Positions 26,939 through 35,763 of a stretch of DNA of 64,000 nucleotides are shown here, in pieces. Under the pieces are notes generated by a model. That model searched no databases. It was not told the DNA's origin and saw only the letters and a list, made by a program, of their open reading frames with translations. The stretch covers positions 248,001 to 312,000 of the forward strand of contig CAOKAC010000002.1 in NCBI GenBank assembly GCA_948466345.1, in the 5' to 3' direction. The DNA is from an uncultured Clostridia bacterium. Lineage in GTDB: Bacteria > Bacillota > Clostridia > Oscillospirales > CAG-272. Each line of letters starts with the position of its first letter. The first letter of the stretch is position 1. The position numbers were made by a program, and so were the translations under genes.

Positions 26939-27240
26939 GTATATAGAAAGACAGTGACCGGGAATCAGTACCCTGGGCCGTATCCCTTTCAGAGAGCCGT
27001 CGGATGGTGAAAGACGGTAGGATGGCAAAGGCGAATTACATCCTGTGAGTTTCGCTCTGAAAAAGTATTTTGCTCTAGTAGGCAGCGACGGGTTGGCATC
27101 CGTTAAAGTTGCGCCGAGGTTATACATCGTACATTGTCATTGTGCCGCGGTGTCGTGCCTGTGAGAGGCCCCCTAGGGGCAATTGAGGTGGTACCGCGGT
27201 TGATTCGTCCTCATGAAGCTATGCTTCATGAGGACTTTTT
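26939..27240 (+). ncRNA. T-box riboswitch, probably tyrosine (UAC specifier)
   Basis: About 300-nt leader that senses uncharged tRNA. Stem I has an AGTA S-turn at about 26967-26970, the CAGAGAG and GGTGAAAGACGG features, and a specifier segment GAAT-TAC-A with TAC at 27037-27039 (tyrosine). The T-box GAGGTGGTACCGCGG is at 27185-27199. Its TGGT bulge would pair with an ACCA acceptor end, matching the A discriminator of tRNA-Tyr. A 13-bp terminator stem (27207-27235) with five T follows. The specifier reading uses alignment by eye; Leu (TTA) is the alternative if shifted one base. Confidence 0.88.
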
Positions 27241-27272
27241 ATATGTTTTATAAAATGGAGGAAGGAATCCAT

Positions 27273-28907
27273 ATGACCATCGTAGATTTACTGGATCGGA
27301 ACGCAAGGCTGTATCCGGAAGAAGAAGCCCTTGTGGAAATCAATCCGGAAAACCATCCCAGCCGGACCACAACCTGGCGGGAATACAATTTAATCGAAAC
27401 GGCGGAAGGAGAAAAATACCGCCGCGCCATAACCTGGCGTCAATTTGAACAAAAGGCAAATCAAGCTGCCAATCTGCTCCTTACCAGAGGGATCAAAAGA
27501 GGAGACAAAGTAGCCATTCTTCTGATGAATAGTCTGGAATGGCTGCCCATCTATTTTGGTATCTTGAAAACCGGCGCACTTGCCGTTCCTATGAATTATC
27601 GTTACACCGCAGAGGAAATTCAATATTGCCTGGAACTGTCCGACTCCACTACCCTGATTTATGGGCCGGAATTTACAGACCGGGTAGCGCAGATTCAGGG
27701 AAATGTGCGTGGCCTTTCCACCATTTTCTTTGTGGGGAAGGACATCCCCTCCGGCGCTGAAGATTTCTGTCAGTACCTTACATACTGTTCCAAAACAGCG
27801 CCGGCCATTGAACTGAAAGAGGAGGATGAGGCTGCAATCTATTTCTCCTCGGGTACCACAGGCTTTCCCAAAGCAATTCTCCATATACATAAAGCCCTTA
27901 TCAATTCTGCAAGAACCGAACAGGCCCATCACGGGCAAACCCGCAACGATGTGTTTCTGTGTATCCCCCCTCTTTATCACACTGGCGCAAAAATGCACTG
28001 GTTTGGCAGTCTCCTTTCCGGCAGCAGGTCCGTACTGCTTCGGGGGGTCAGCCCGGAATGGATTCTGCAGACGGTGAGCCAGGAAAAGGCGACAATCGTC
28101 TGGCTGCTGGTGCCGTGGGCACAGGATATTTTGGATGCCATTGACCGGGGCGAGCTTCAACTGGAAAAATACCGACTGTCCCAGTGGAGACTGATGCATA
28201 TAGGCGCACAGCCCGTCCCCCCCAGCCTGATCAAACGCTGGATGCAGATTTTCCCGCATCACCAGTACGATACCAACTACGGTCTATCGGAATCCATTGG
28301 TCCCGGCTGCGTACATTTAGGAGTCGAAAATATTAGCAAAGTCGGCGCTATTGGCATTCCCGGCTATTTATGGGAAGCAAAGGTTCTGGATAGCACAGGC
28401 GGACAAGTCCCTATGGGAGAGGTAGGCGAGCTGTGCGTCCGCGGACCGGGTGTGATGCAGTGCTATTATAAAAATCCTACAGCTACTAAAGAAATCCTAC
28501 GGGACGGCTGGCTTTGGACTGGGGACATGGCACGGTGCGATGAAGACGGATTTATTTATTTGGTTGACCGCAAAAAAGACGTGATCATCACCGGCGGCGA
28601 AAACATTTATCCAGTGCAAATCGAGGATTTTCTGCGCAGTAGCGAAAAAATTAAAGATGCGGCGGTAATTGGCCTGCCAGATGACCGTCTGGGAGAAATT
28701 GCAGCTGCCGTAATTGAGTTAAAACCAGGATGTACCGCCACAGAAGCGGAAATTGATATGTTCTGCCAGGAACTCCCTCGGTACAAGCGGCCGCGAAAAA
28801 TCATTTTTGCCAATATTCCCAGAAACCCTACGGGAAAAATTGAAAAACCAAAGCTGCGCAGTATTTACTGCAGCGGCAGCTTGGTAGAAGCCCAGACCAC
28901 AAAATAA
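27273..28907 (+). CDS. Acyl-CoA ligase (class I adenylate-forming enzyme)
   Basis: 544-residue AMP-binding enzyme that activates a carboxylic acid to its acyl-CoA. The phosphate-binding loop is YFSSGTTGFPKAI. The YGLSES and TGDMARCDEDGFIYLVDRKKDVIITGGENIYP motifs include the hinge aspartate. The catalytic C-terminal lysine is in RNPTGKIEK. GGAGGAAGG lies 6 nt before the ATG at 27273; the in-frame ATG at 27243 has no such site. Uniquely in this window it is controlled by a T-box leader. It is co-transcribed with the downstream Na+ symporter, which suggests import followed by CoA activation of the same acid. The substrate cannot be read from sequence. Confidence 0.88.
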   Translation: MTIVDLLDRNARLYPEEEALVEINPENHPSRTTTWREYNLIETAEGEKYRRAITWRQFEQKANQAANLLLTRGIKRGDKVAILLMNSLEWLPIYFGILKTGALAVPMNYRYTAEEIQYCLELSDSTTLIYGPEFTDRVAQIQGNVRGLSTIFFVGKDIPSGAEDFCQYLTYCSKTAPAIELKEEDEAAIYFSSGTTGFPKAILHIHKALINSARTEQAHHGQTRNDVFLCIPPLYHTGAKMHWFGSLLSGSRSVLLRGVSPEWILQTVSQEKATIVWLLVPWAQDILDAIDRGELQLEKYRLSQWRLMHIGAQPVPPSLIKRWMQIFPHHQYDTNYGLSESIGPGCVHLGVENISKVGAIGIPGYLWEAKVLDSTGGQVPMGEVGELCVRGPGVMQCYYKNPTATKEILRDGWLWTGDMARCDEDGFIYLVDRKKDVIITGGENIYPVQIEDFLRSSEKIKDAAVIGLPDDRLGEIAAAVIELKPGCTATEAEIDMFCQELPRYKRPRKIIFANIPRNPTGKIEKPKLRSIYCSGSLVEAQTTK

Positions 28908-28931
28908 TTTATAATATTCTTCGGAGGGCAT

Positions 28932-30512
28932 ATGTTTACGAAAGTATTAACCGCAGCACTGCTGCTAGTTTTCTTTGCTGTTATGACGGGAATCGGTCTG
29001 TACTGCCGCCGTCACGCAACAAACGTCAACGGATTTGTACTGGGCGGACGTTCTGTGGGTCCATGGCTGTCCGCCTTTGCGTTCGGCACCTCTTATTTTT
29101 CCGCTGTGGTATTTGTAGGATATGCAGGCCAGTTTGGCTGGAATTTCGGCATGGCCTCTACCTGGATCGGGCTTGGAAACGCCTTTATCGGCTCCCTGCT
29201 GGCATGGGTGATTCTAGGACGGAGGACCCGAATTATGACCCAGCATCTTTCCACAAAAACCATGCCGGACTTTTTCGGCAAGCGGTTTGACTCCAGCAAG
29301 CTGAAAATTGCCGCTTCCTTTATCGTTTTTATTTTTCTGATTCCATACACTGCCTCCCTGTACAATGGCCTTTCCAGCCTGTTTCACATTGCTTTTGACA
29401 TTCCCTACTGGGTAGTCATAGCCGTTATGGCAGGACTGACCGGCCTGTATGTGATTTTTGGCGGATATATGGCCACCGCTATCAACGATTTTATTCAAGG
29501 TATCATTATGCTGGGCGGAATTGTAGCAGTTGTAGCGGCGGTGCTGGCAGACAACGGCGGTCTGAGTCAGTCCATCATATCTCTGTCTCGGGTCCAGACG
29601 CCGGAAGCCGGTGCACTGGAAGGCGCATACAGCTCCTTTGTAGGGCCGCAGCCTTTTTACCTGCTGATCGTCGTCCTGCTCACATCCCTCGGCACATGGG
29701 GACTTCCGCAAATGGTAGGCAAATTTTACTCTATAAAAAATGAGGACGCTATTAAAAAGGGGACGATTATTTCTACGATATTTGCTGTTATCGTGTCAGG
29801 CGGATGTTACTTCCTCGGCGGATTTGGAAGGCTGTACGACAGCCCGGCTTTGTATGACGCGTCCGGCAAGCTTATGACAGACAGCATTATTCCCACGATG
29901 CTTTCTAAAATGCCCGGCGTGATTATTGCCGTTGTTATGGTCCTGGTATTGTCTGCGTCCATGTCCACCCTGTCCAGTCTTGTGCTCACTTCCAGTTCTA
30001 CGCTGACCCTGGATGTAATCCTGCCTATGCGTAAAAAGGAGACAAAAGAAAAAACGCAGCTGCTCGTCCTGCGTCTATTTATTCTATTTTTCATTATTGT
30101 TTCTGCAGTGCTGGCAGTCTTGAAAGACACCTTCAACTTCTCCATGATTGCACAAATGATGGGGGTTTCCTGGGGTGCGCTTGCAGGAGCCTTCTTAGCG
30201 CCCTTCCTATATGGGCTGTACTGGAAACGAACCACCAAAGCGGCTGTCGCCGTAAGCTTTCTGTTTTCTTCCTGTTTGATGACCGTACAAATGCTCATTT
30301 CCATGGGTGTGCTTACTGTGGAAGGAAGCATTCTAGGACTGATTTTCAAAAATTCTCTATACTCCGGGGTATTTGCCATGGTAGGCGGATTGATATTGGT
30401 GCCAATAATCAGTCTGCTTTCTCCAAAGCTGGAAGCTAAAAAAGTAAACGCTATGTTCAGTTGTTATGGAGAAGATGTAACCGTAAAGACCACCAAGTCT
30501 CTCGGAAACTAA
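28932..30512 (+). CDS. Sodium:solute symporter family transporter
   Basis: SSS (solute:sodium symporter) family, 526 residues and about 13 membrane helices. The first helices (LTAALLLVFFAVMTGIGLYC; NGFVLGGRSVGPWLSAFAFGTSYFSAVVFVG) match PutP/PanF/monocarboxylate members. The Na+-site helix 8 is VLSASMSTLSSLVLTSSST. GGAGGG precedes the ATG. It lies 24 nt downstream of the acyl-CoA ligase and ends at a strong terminator, so ligase and symporter form a two-gene T-box operon. A carboxylate is the likely cargo by partnership; this is inference. Confidence 0.9.
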   Translation: MFTKVLTAALLLVFFAVMTGIGLYCRRHATNVNGFVLGGRSVGPWLSAFAFGTSYFSAVVFVGYAGQFGWNFGMASTWIGLGNAFIGSLLAWVILGRRTRIMTQHLSTKTMPDFFGKRFDSSKLKIAASFIVFIFLIPYTASLYNGLSSLFHIAFDIPYWVVIAVMAGLTGLYVIFGGYMATAINDFIQGIIMLGGIVAVVAAVLADNGGLSQSIISLSRVQTPEAGALEGAYSSFVGPQPFYLLIVVLLTSLGTWGLPQMVGKFYSIKNEDAIKKGTIISTIFAVIVSGGCYFLGGFGRLYDSPALYDASGKLMTDSIIPTMLSKMPGVIIAVVMVLVLSASMSTLSSLVLTSSSTLTLDVILPMRKKETKEKTQLLVLRLFILFFIIVSAVLAVLKDTFNFSMIAQMMGVSWGALAGAFLAPFLYGLYWKRTTKAAVAVSFLFSSCLMTVQMLISMGVLTVEGSILGLIFKNSLYSGVFAMVGGLILVPIISLLSPKLEAKKVNAMFSCYGEDVTVKTTKSLGN

Positions 30513-30520
30513 AATCCAAA

Positions 30521-30554
30521 ACAAAGCCCGCGGCGCATGCGCCGCGGGCTTTGT
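30521..30554. terminator. Strong bidirectional terminator-like palindrome
   Basis: A perfect 17-bp inverted repeat with GC-rich core (ACAAAGCCCGCGGCGCA and its exact complement) lies between convergent genes. Flanking T tracts are short on both strands. Confidence 0.75.
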
Positions 30555-30567
30555 ACTTTCCTCTTTG

Positions 30568-31128
30568 TCATAAGACGAAAGGAGGTTCGTTATCCATATC
30601 AGGTACCAAAAAGCCTTCTGTCGGCTCCGGTTCGTCTTCCCCTGCCTCCACAAAGGCGTCACTTAAGCCTTCTGCCGTTTTAAAATAGGGGCCGATGTCT
30701 TCCTTCCCTGTATACACATACGTGCAGGAGAAATCCTTGTCTGTAACAATGAGATTGTCGCAGGCAGACACCAGCTCTGGTGTAAGGCTTCCCCCATCCG
30801 GAATCTGAAACAAAAGCTGTTCCCGGTTCAAAAAAATATAGCACGTACCAGGAAGTCCCCCTGCAAAAGCCTCATTTGCAAGGGCGCCCATATAACAGTC
30901 TGTTTTCTGAAAGCTGAATGCATGCCATAAATTATTCTGATACATCCGCCGGGGCAGGCAAAAAGATTTTGCATCGTAGTATTCCATATCCGGTGCAAAG
31001 GCGGAAAGCCACTTAAGCATAAATGGACGAAGCGGCTTATCTGTTATCTCCCGGCACTCTCCGAACACTTCCCGCACCTTTTTTCTTGCAGCTTCTTTTT
31101 CCGCCTCGCTGATCTTTTTTGTAAACAT
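30568..31128 (-). CDS. DUF4275 family protein
   Basis: 186 residues, cytosolic, function unknown. The pattern LWHAFSFQKTDCYMGALANEAF, TCYIFLN and LIVTDKDFSCTYVYTGKEDIGPYF follows the DUF4275 family layout (LWH.FS, CYIF, D..F..TYV.T...GPYF). The C-terminal tail is acidic and Pro-rich (EAGEDEPEPTEGFLVPDMDNEPP) and probably disordered. AAAGGAGG precedes the ATG. It lies 22 nt downstream of a lipoprotein gene and probably shares its transcript. The family match is from memory of its motif pattern. Confidence 0.7.
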   Translation of the reverse strand: MFTKKISEAEKEAARKKVREVFGECREITDKPLRPFMLKWLSAFAPDMEYYDAKSFCLPRRMYQNNLWHAFSFQKTDCYMGALANEAFAGGLPGTCYIFLNREQLLFQIPDGGSLTPELVSACDNLIVTDKDFSCTYVYTGKEDIGPYFKTAEGLSDAFVEAGEDEPEPTEGFLVPDMDNEPPFVL

Positions 31129-31150
31129 CCGCGTCCTCCTTTATTGTCCC

Positions 31151-32215
31151 TTATGAAAAAGTATACTCGCTGGCCGGTCCCACTTCACCATTTACAAAAT
31201 CGCAGTATGCGGCACCGTCTGTGGAGATATACCAGTCTCCAAATTCCGTTCTGCATAAAAAGCATAAAAAACCATCATCTGCCTCTACCGTATACCGAAC
31301 AGCATTGAAAACGTCCCAAGCGCCGTCTTCCTTAGCTGTAATGGTGATTTCCCGAATCCCCTCTTTATATGCCATCGCTAAGTCCTGCACCTGGCCCGCC
31401 TCGTCCATATATGGGCCTGGTGCATAGGTTCCTTCCTTCCATTCCACGATACGATACATCCCGAGGCACTGCAAATCTATATACCAAGAAGCATCCGGTA
31501 AATACGCAATATGAACGCCGCTACCGCTCATACCCGTTCCCACCGTAAAGCCGCCAACACTTTTTTCTCCGCCTATCGTAGCAGGTCCTTTTGCCGGCAC
31601 GATGGCAGCATCCCCCGTAAGGGCTGCAGCAATCGCCGCTGCCACGGAATCTGCGTCAATTATTTCCTGGGAAATGGGCTCCAACTCCAGTGCATCTGTA
31701 AACCGATAGGTAGATTGCACCGTTCCAAACGCTTCCGTCTGAAATATACTGCTGACTGTTCCTACCTCTGGATCCGGCTGCGGATTCTTGATCAGGCGAT
31801 ATCTTCCGCACACCTGATACATCCCTGTCTGCTCACTCCAAAGCCACAGATTATAGCAAGACTGCCCCTGCTCCTGGCTGTACACTGTCTGCAGGTCTGC
31901 ATATCCGTCCCCGTTTACATCTGTCTGGATTAAATTTTCCATAGCATCGGATACGGTCGTATCATAGGATAGCTTTTGCAGCACATCCCCCTCTCCTGTA
32001 TCATCCCAGAGGGTTATGCTTCCCTTATCCAAGGAATATAGGAGCTTGACCTCTGACGATACATAAAAGGAACCATCATACTCAATACGATTGTGCCAAT
32101 CTGTAGTCCCAGTAGATTTCTCTGTTTGAACGGCAGATTTCTCCTTGTCACAGGAAACCGCCAACGGCAGGATCAGCAAAATGCAAAGTCCCACTGCAAT
32201 CTTTTTAAGTTTCAT
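31151..32215 (-). CDS. Lipoprotein of unknown function
   Basis: 354 residues starting at an ATG with GGAG 8 nt upstream. The signal peptide MKLKKIAVGLCILLILPLAVSC has a clear lipobox (AVSC), so the mature protein begins with lipidated Cys. The N-terminal half contains DVNGDGYADLQTVYSQ, which resembles an FG-GAP/VCBS-like calcium-binding repeat rather than a full dockerin. The C-terminal half has SAYTGE-like beta repeats, including a WYISTDG... segment. I do not recognise a family. It would be exported and processed by LspA. DUF4275 lies directly downstream. Confidence 0.75.
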   Translation of the reverse strand: MKLKKIAVGLCILLILPLAVSCDKEKSAVQTEKSTGTTDWHNRIEYDGSFYVSSEVKLLYSLDKGSITLWDDTGEGDVLQKLSYDTTVSDAMENLIQTDVNGDGYADLQTVYSQEQGQSCYNLWLWSEQTGMYQVCGRYRLIKNPQPDPEVGTVSSIFQTEAFGTVQSTYRFTDALELEPISQEIIDADSVAAAIAAALTGDAAIVPAKGPATIGGEKSVGGFTVGTGMSGSGVHIAYLPDASWYIDLQCLGMYRIVEWKEGTYAPGPYMDEAGQVQDLAMAYKEGIREITITAKEDGAWDVFNAVRYTVEADDGFLCFLCRTEFGDWYISTDGAAYCDFVNGEVGPASEYTFS

Positions 32216-32235
32216 AAATACGCTCCATACAGAAA

Positions 32236-32264
32236 GAAAGCGGACACTTCTCAGGTCCGCTTTC
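32236..32264 (-). terminator. Intrinsic terminator after the Cys-rich gene
   Basis: A 10-bp stem GAAAGCGGAC/GTCCGCTTTC with a 9-nt loop is followed on the minus strand by TTTCT. It lies 21 nt upstream of the lipoprotein start, so the lipoprotein would need read-through or a promoter I could not find. Confidence 0.6.
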
Positions 32265-32329
32265 GCATAGATATCCATTTTTTACATGCAAAAACGTCCT
32301 TGCCAAGATGCAAGCTTGCCTTTGCCCGT

Positions 32330-32671
32330 TTATGCCTCTTCCGACGCTGCAGCATCCTCTTGCGCATCTGCGCAGTCAACAGCATCGCACTCATCACAAA
32401 TGCTGCATCCAGGTGCAAAATCCTCATCGCAGCTGCACAGCGGGTCAAATTCATCTCCGAAGCAATCCTGACAGCAGGTATCACAGTCGCCGCAGTCAAA
32501 AGAGATGCGGAAATATTTTTTGAAAAATTTATAGAGCAATGCTGCTACAGAGACAATTAGCAGCGCAACTCCTGCAGATATAGCGATAATCTTAATCACG
32601 CTTACGCGTTTTTCTTCATTCTTTCTCATTGTTATAACCATGTCCTTCCCTGCGATCTCGCCGGACCGCAT
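32330..32671 (-). CDS. Small membrane protein with Cys/Asp-rich C-terminus
   Basis: 113 residues, no recognised family. One transmembrane helix (about 24-46, IKIIAISAGVALLIVSVAALLY) with a basic N-side is followed by about 65 residues dense in Cys and Asp. These include CGDCDTCCQDCFGDE and CSICDECDAVDC, with about 13 Cys in 45 residues. The basic side suggests the Cys-rich tail faces outward, but this is not certain. GGAG lies 5 nt before the ATG at 32671. It has its own promoter and terminator, so it is a single-gene unit. Metal or heme binding is a possible reading only. Confidence 0.7.
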   Translation of the reverse strand: MRSGEIAGKDMVITMRKNEEKRVSVIKIIAISAGVALLIVSVAALLYKFFKKYFRISFDCGDCDTCCQDCFGDEFDPLCSCDEDFAPGCSICDECDAVDCADAQEDAAASEEA

Positions 32672-32691
32672 CTATTCTCCGGTATATGTAT

Positions 32692-32719
32692 AGTATAACA
32701 CAAAACCAGCAAAATGCAA
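32692..32719 (-). promoter_or_regulatory. Promoter of the Cys-rich gene
   Basis: TTGCAT (complement at 32714-32719), 16 bp, TATACT (32692-32697), about 15 nt before the predicted start of translation. Confidence 0.65.
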
Positions 32720-32740
32720 TACGATTTATTGATTATTTTT

Positions 32741-33010
32741 TCATGGCTGCAAAAGCGTCCGCGCACAGACAGCGTCTGCCAACGCCTCCAAAATCACGCC
32801 TTTTGTCTCATCTGATGTTTCTCCTGCTGCTGCAGACACAAGAATCCGCAGACTTTTCAACCCGCCGATACGGCCTAGGGCCTTATATACGGTACGGCGC
32901 ACCTGTTCGTCATAGTTTTCAGAAAGGTGCTTTTGCAGCAGTGCAATATCTCCCGCTGCCGCTGCTTCTTCAATGCGTTTATGTATTACTTCGTCTATCA
33001 ATGTATCCAT
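32741..33010 (-). CDS. Small HEAT-repeat protein
   Basis: 89 residues, all alpha-helical by pattern: IEEAAAAGDIALLQKHLSE, EQVRRTVYKALGRIGGLKSLRILV, ETKGVILEALADAV. The spacing and conserved L/A/G positions fit two or three HEAT/HEAT-like repeats, which mediate protein binding. GGAG is 6 nt before the ATG at 33010. Its partner is unknown. It sits upstream of the Cys-rich gene with a separate promoter between them. Confidence 0.65.
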   Translation of the reverse strand: MDTLIDEVIHKRIEEAAAAGDIALLQKHLSENYDEQVRRTVYKALGRIGGLKSLRILVSAAAGETSDETKGVILEALADAVCARTLLQP

Positions 33011-33167
33011 GAAAAGCTCCACAATCTTACCAATTGGTAGTCTATTTGGAAAAGTCTATTTACCCTTCCAATAGCATACTACCATTTATTTATGAAATCT
33101 GTAAGTATTGATTGTGAACTTTAGCGATTGTTTTCGTGAATGAATTAATTTTTTTAGTAAAGATGTA

Positions 33168-33194
33168 AAAAACCGGCAAACTTTGCCGGTTTTT
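33168..33194 (-). terminator. Terminator after birA
   Basis: A 13-bp inverted repeat AAAAACCGGCAAA/TTTGCCGGTTTTT with a single-base spacer, followed on the minus strand by more T. It lies just past the birA stop. Confidence 0.85.
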
Positions 33195-33206
33195 CTTCCT
33201 GATTTC

Positions 33207-34187
33207 TTATCCATCCACAAGACGGACGCTGATCTCTCCGGAATGCAGCGTCTTAGAGGAACCGTCTGCACATCGCACCACCAAACCGCCGTCATTGTCA
33301 ATCGCCTGTGCTATCGCTGGGTAAGAATGCTCCCCCTGTATACACAAAATTTCTCTGCCAAGTACCAGAGACGCAGCCCGGTATTCCTCCATCCAGGCAC
33401 GCTTTGAAAGCTGTCCGATAAAGCCGCATAGCGTTTCTACTACGGCTGCACACAAAGCACACCGACGCACACTGTCCGCACCCAAGGATCCTGCAACTGC
33501 CGCCACTTCTTTCGGAAAATCCGCTGTGGCGCAGTTGATACCAATACCCACAACAATTTGCTGCGCTCGGCTATTTTCCAGGCTGGTGACTGCCTCTGTC
33601 AAAATACCGCAGATTTTCTTGCCTTCCAAAAAAATATCGTTTACCCACTTGATCTGGGGTTCCTTTCCGGTTAAACGGCGTATCGCCCGGACTACGGAAA
33701 CAGCCGCAGCTCCGGTGATCCCCACCGCATCCGCCAGTGACGCAGACGCGGTAAAAACAAAACTCATATAGATACCGGTACCTAGCGGGGAATAAAAGCT
33801 GCGTCCCAATCGACCTCTGCCAGCGGTTTGCTGTTCAGCGGTAATTAGAAGCATTTTTCCATCGGCAAGCCCGTCCACTGCCAACAGTCGTTTGGCTTCA
33901 TTGTTGGTAGAATCCAATGTATCATAAGAAAGAATGGATAGCTGTTCCCGCAAGTTGGGAGAAAGGCACGCGCCGATTCCCGCCGCGGTAAGCCGGTCTG
34001 TATCCTCTGCAAGGGCATAGCCCAGCTTTGTTACCCCTTGGATATCATATCCCTGGCTGCGCAAGGCAGTAATCGCTTTCCACACTGCAGCTCTGGAAAC
34101 CTGCACCTGCGCGGCCAGAAACTCCCCGGATACATAACCCCCTCGATTTTCTTCTAAAATTTCTAAAATCTTTTCTTTTGCAGACAT
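33207..34187 (-). CDS. birA: Biotin--[acetyl-CoA-carboxylase] ligase/repressor BirA
   Basis: Attaches biotin to carboxylases and, with its N-terminal winged helix, can repress biotin genes. 326 residues. The winged-helix part is about 1-65 (KILEILEENRGGYVSGEFLAAQVQVSRAAVWKAI). The catalytic domain has TAGRGRLGRSFYSP, the biotin/AMP motif, and IKWVNDIFLEGKKICGILTEA. The C-terminal SH3-like domain is about 270-326. It lies 30 nt downstream of the GH20 gene with no terminator between, so the two may be co-transcribed. Confidence 0.94.
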   Translation of the reverse strand: MSAKEKILEILEENRGGYVSGEFLAAQVQVSRAAVWKAITALRSQGYDIQGVTKLGYALAEDTDRLTAAGIGACLSPNLREQLSILSYDTLDSTNNEAKRLLAVDGLADGKMLLITAEQQTAGRGRLGRSFYSPLGTGIYMSFVFTASASLADAVGITGAAAVSVVRAIRRLTGKEPQIKWVNDIFLEGKKICGILTEAVTSLENSRAQQIVVGIGINCATADFPKEVAAVAGSLGADSVRRCALCAAVVETLCGFIGQLSKRAWMEEYRAASLVLGREILCIQGEHSYPAIAQAIDNDGGLVVRCADGSSKTLHSGEISVRLVDG

Positions 34188-34217
34188 AGGTGCTCTCTTT
34201 CTATGTAAGTACAGTGC

Positions 34218-35687
34218 TTATTTTTCAAGAATCCGTTCACACAAATCGTCCGCTGCCTCCGCTGCCTCCTGTACCTGATCAAAGCTGCGCTGCTTATCTC
34301 TGTTCCAGGTATTTTCCATAACATACGGCAGCCGCTGCCGGATTTTCATTTGTTCATCGGCAAGCCCTGCCTCCAACGTGGGAAACGCTTTTTCCACCGT
34401 ATCTCCCCATGCGTGGAGCTGTCCCCCTAAAACTGCGTTTGTGGGATAAATTCGGGTAGTATTTTGGTAGTATGCGGAGTGTTCTGAAATAGATCCAAAG
34501 GAATATACATCCCAATTATAACATTCCCGCGTGCCATAGTACCAAGTAGGCGTTACAATATAATTGGGGATCCAAGAGCAGTTGATAATGGAAAATCCGC
34601 TTTCGAGAAGGGACCGGGCTGACTGGAAGCTGCCGTCCCATACCATAACGGTAACATCCTTGGGTATCATGTCATTCACATACTTGGAAAAGCCCTCCCA
34701 CACAATGGGCTTTTTACCACAATCCAGCACCGCCTGGGCCATTTTCGAAATAAAGTGGCCCAAATACTGGAGCATAACATATTCCCTGCCTGGAATACCT
34801 GGTGCTTCATTTTCTTCTTTATATCCCAAAGAGCGGCCATACTGGATGCACTCGTCGCAATCCAGCCACCAGCCCATACGTCCTTCATCGCCGCCGATAT
34901 GGATATACTGAGATTCAGGAAATAGCAGGCACAGTTCCCGATATAAGCTCTGCATAGCTTCGATGGTGCTTTCATGGAAACAAACAATGCCCTTGTCCCC
35001 AAAAACCGCAGGGTATTTCTGCTGCAGATATGTAGCATGACCGGGCGCGTCAATTTCCGGCACGATTTCCACATCTCTAGACCAGGCATAGGCACGCAGC
35101 GTTTCAATTTCTTCATAGGTATAGCATCTGTCTGGACTGGTAGCCTCCGGAAACACCTTGGAAGGCAGCGTATATGCCTCGTCGTCGGAAAAATGAAGCT
35201 GCAGATATTTCACCTTATACAGCCAGCACATGTCTATATATTCTAAAAGCAGCGGCAGAGCATGGCGGCTGCGGGCGCAGTCAATCATCAGCCCCCTATA
35301 GGAAGTATCGGGCTGATCCCACACGGTACCTACCGGTACCTGCAGCTTGTCCTGCACATTCCTAGCCATTTGCAGCAAAGTGGCAAGGCCATAACGGATA
35401 CCTTCTCCGTCCGCCGCACACAAAAAAATCCTTCCGTCCGCTTCGGCTTTCAGTTTATATTCCCCGGGTGCATAAGACATATCCGTAACAAGATAAATTC
35501 CTTCCGCATCCGCTGCGGGAAAAGTCTCCAGGACAACTTCCAGTTGTAAACCTTTTTTTACATAGTCACAAAAGATTTCAGCCTGCTTTTTATAGTCACC
35601 AAAAAAAAGCTTCGGTGCAAAGCAGTATTCAGATTCTTCTCCGCAAAAGCCCTTGGGAGAGGGGATTACTTTTGTAAGCATTGCCAT
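34218..35687 (-). CDS. Cytoplasmic beta-N-acetylhexosaminidase (GH20)
   Basis: Glycoside hydrolase family 20, 489 residues; removes terminal GlcNAc or GalNAc from glycans. The catalytic Asp-Glu pair is in HIGGDEGRMGWW. The N-terminal non-catalytic domain (about 1-115) precedes the catalytic barrel, which has LMIDCARSRHAL, LQLHFSDDEAY and VPEIDAPGHA. No signal peptide or anchor is present, so it would act on imported oligosaccharides. Its context with the M60 and YhcH proteins fits use of host or mucin glycans, but no sugar transporter is adjacent. Confidence 0.92.
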   Translation of the reverse strand: MAMLTKVIPSPKGFCGEESEYCFAPKLFFGDYKKQAEIFCDYVKKGLQLEVVLETFPAADAEGIYLVTDMSYAPGEYKLKAEADGRIFLCAADGEGIRYGLATLLQMARNVQDKLQVPVGTVWDQPDTSYRGLMIDCARSRHALPLLLEYIDMCWLYKVKYLQLHFSDDEAYTLPSKVFPEATSPDRCYTYEEIETLRAYAWSRDVEIVPEIDAPGHATYLQQKYPAVFGDKGIVCFHESTIEAMQSLYRELCLLFPESQYIHIGGDEGRMGWWLDCDECIQYGRSLGYKEENEAPGIPGREYVMLQYLGHFISKMAQAVLDCGKKPIVWEGFSKYVNDMIPKDVTVMVWDGSFQSARSLLESGFSIINCSWIPNYIVTPTWYYGTRECYNWDVYSFGSISEHSAYYQNTTRIYPTNAVLGGQLHAWGDTVEKAFPTLEAGLADEQMKIRQRLPYVMENTWNRDKQRSFDQVQEAAEAADDLCERILEK

Positions 35688-35734
35688 TGTTTTGATCCTT
35701 CCAAACTATTGTAAATACATAATTATCTCGGTTC

Positions 35735-35763
35735 ATTCTATCATAGGCGTGTCCTTCTGTCAA
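35735..35763 (-). promoter_or_regulatory. GH20-birA promoter
   Basis: TTGACA (complement at 35758-35763), 17 bp, TAGAAT (35735-35740). Confidence 0.7.

Noticed and set aside
31862..31941. Dockerin-like DVNGDGYAD in the lipoprotein
   Set aside because: Only one loop of the pair and no partner loop at the proper spacing; better read as an FG-GAP/VCBS-like repeat.
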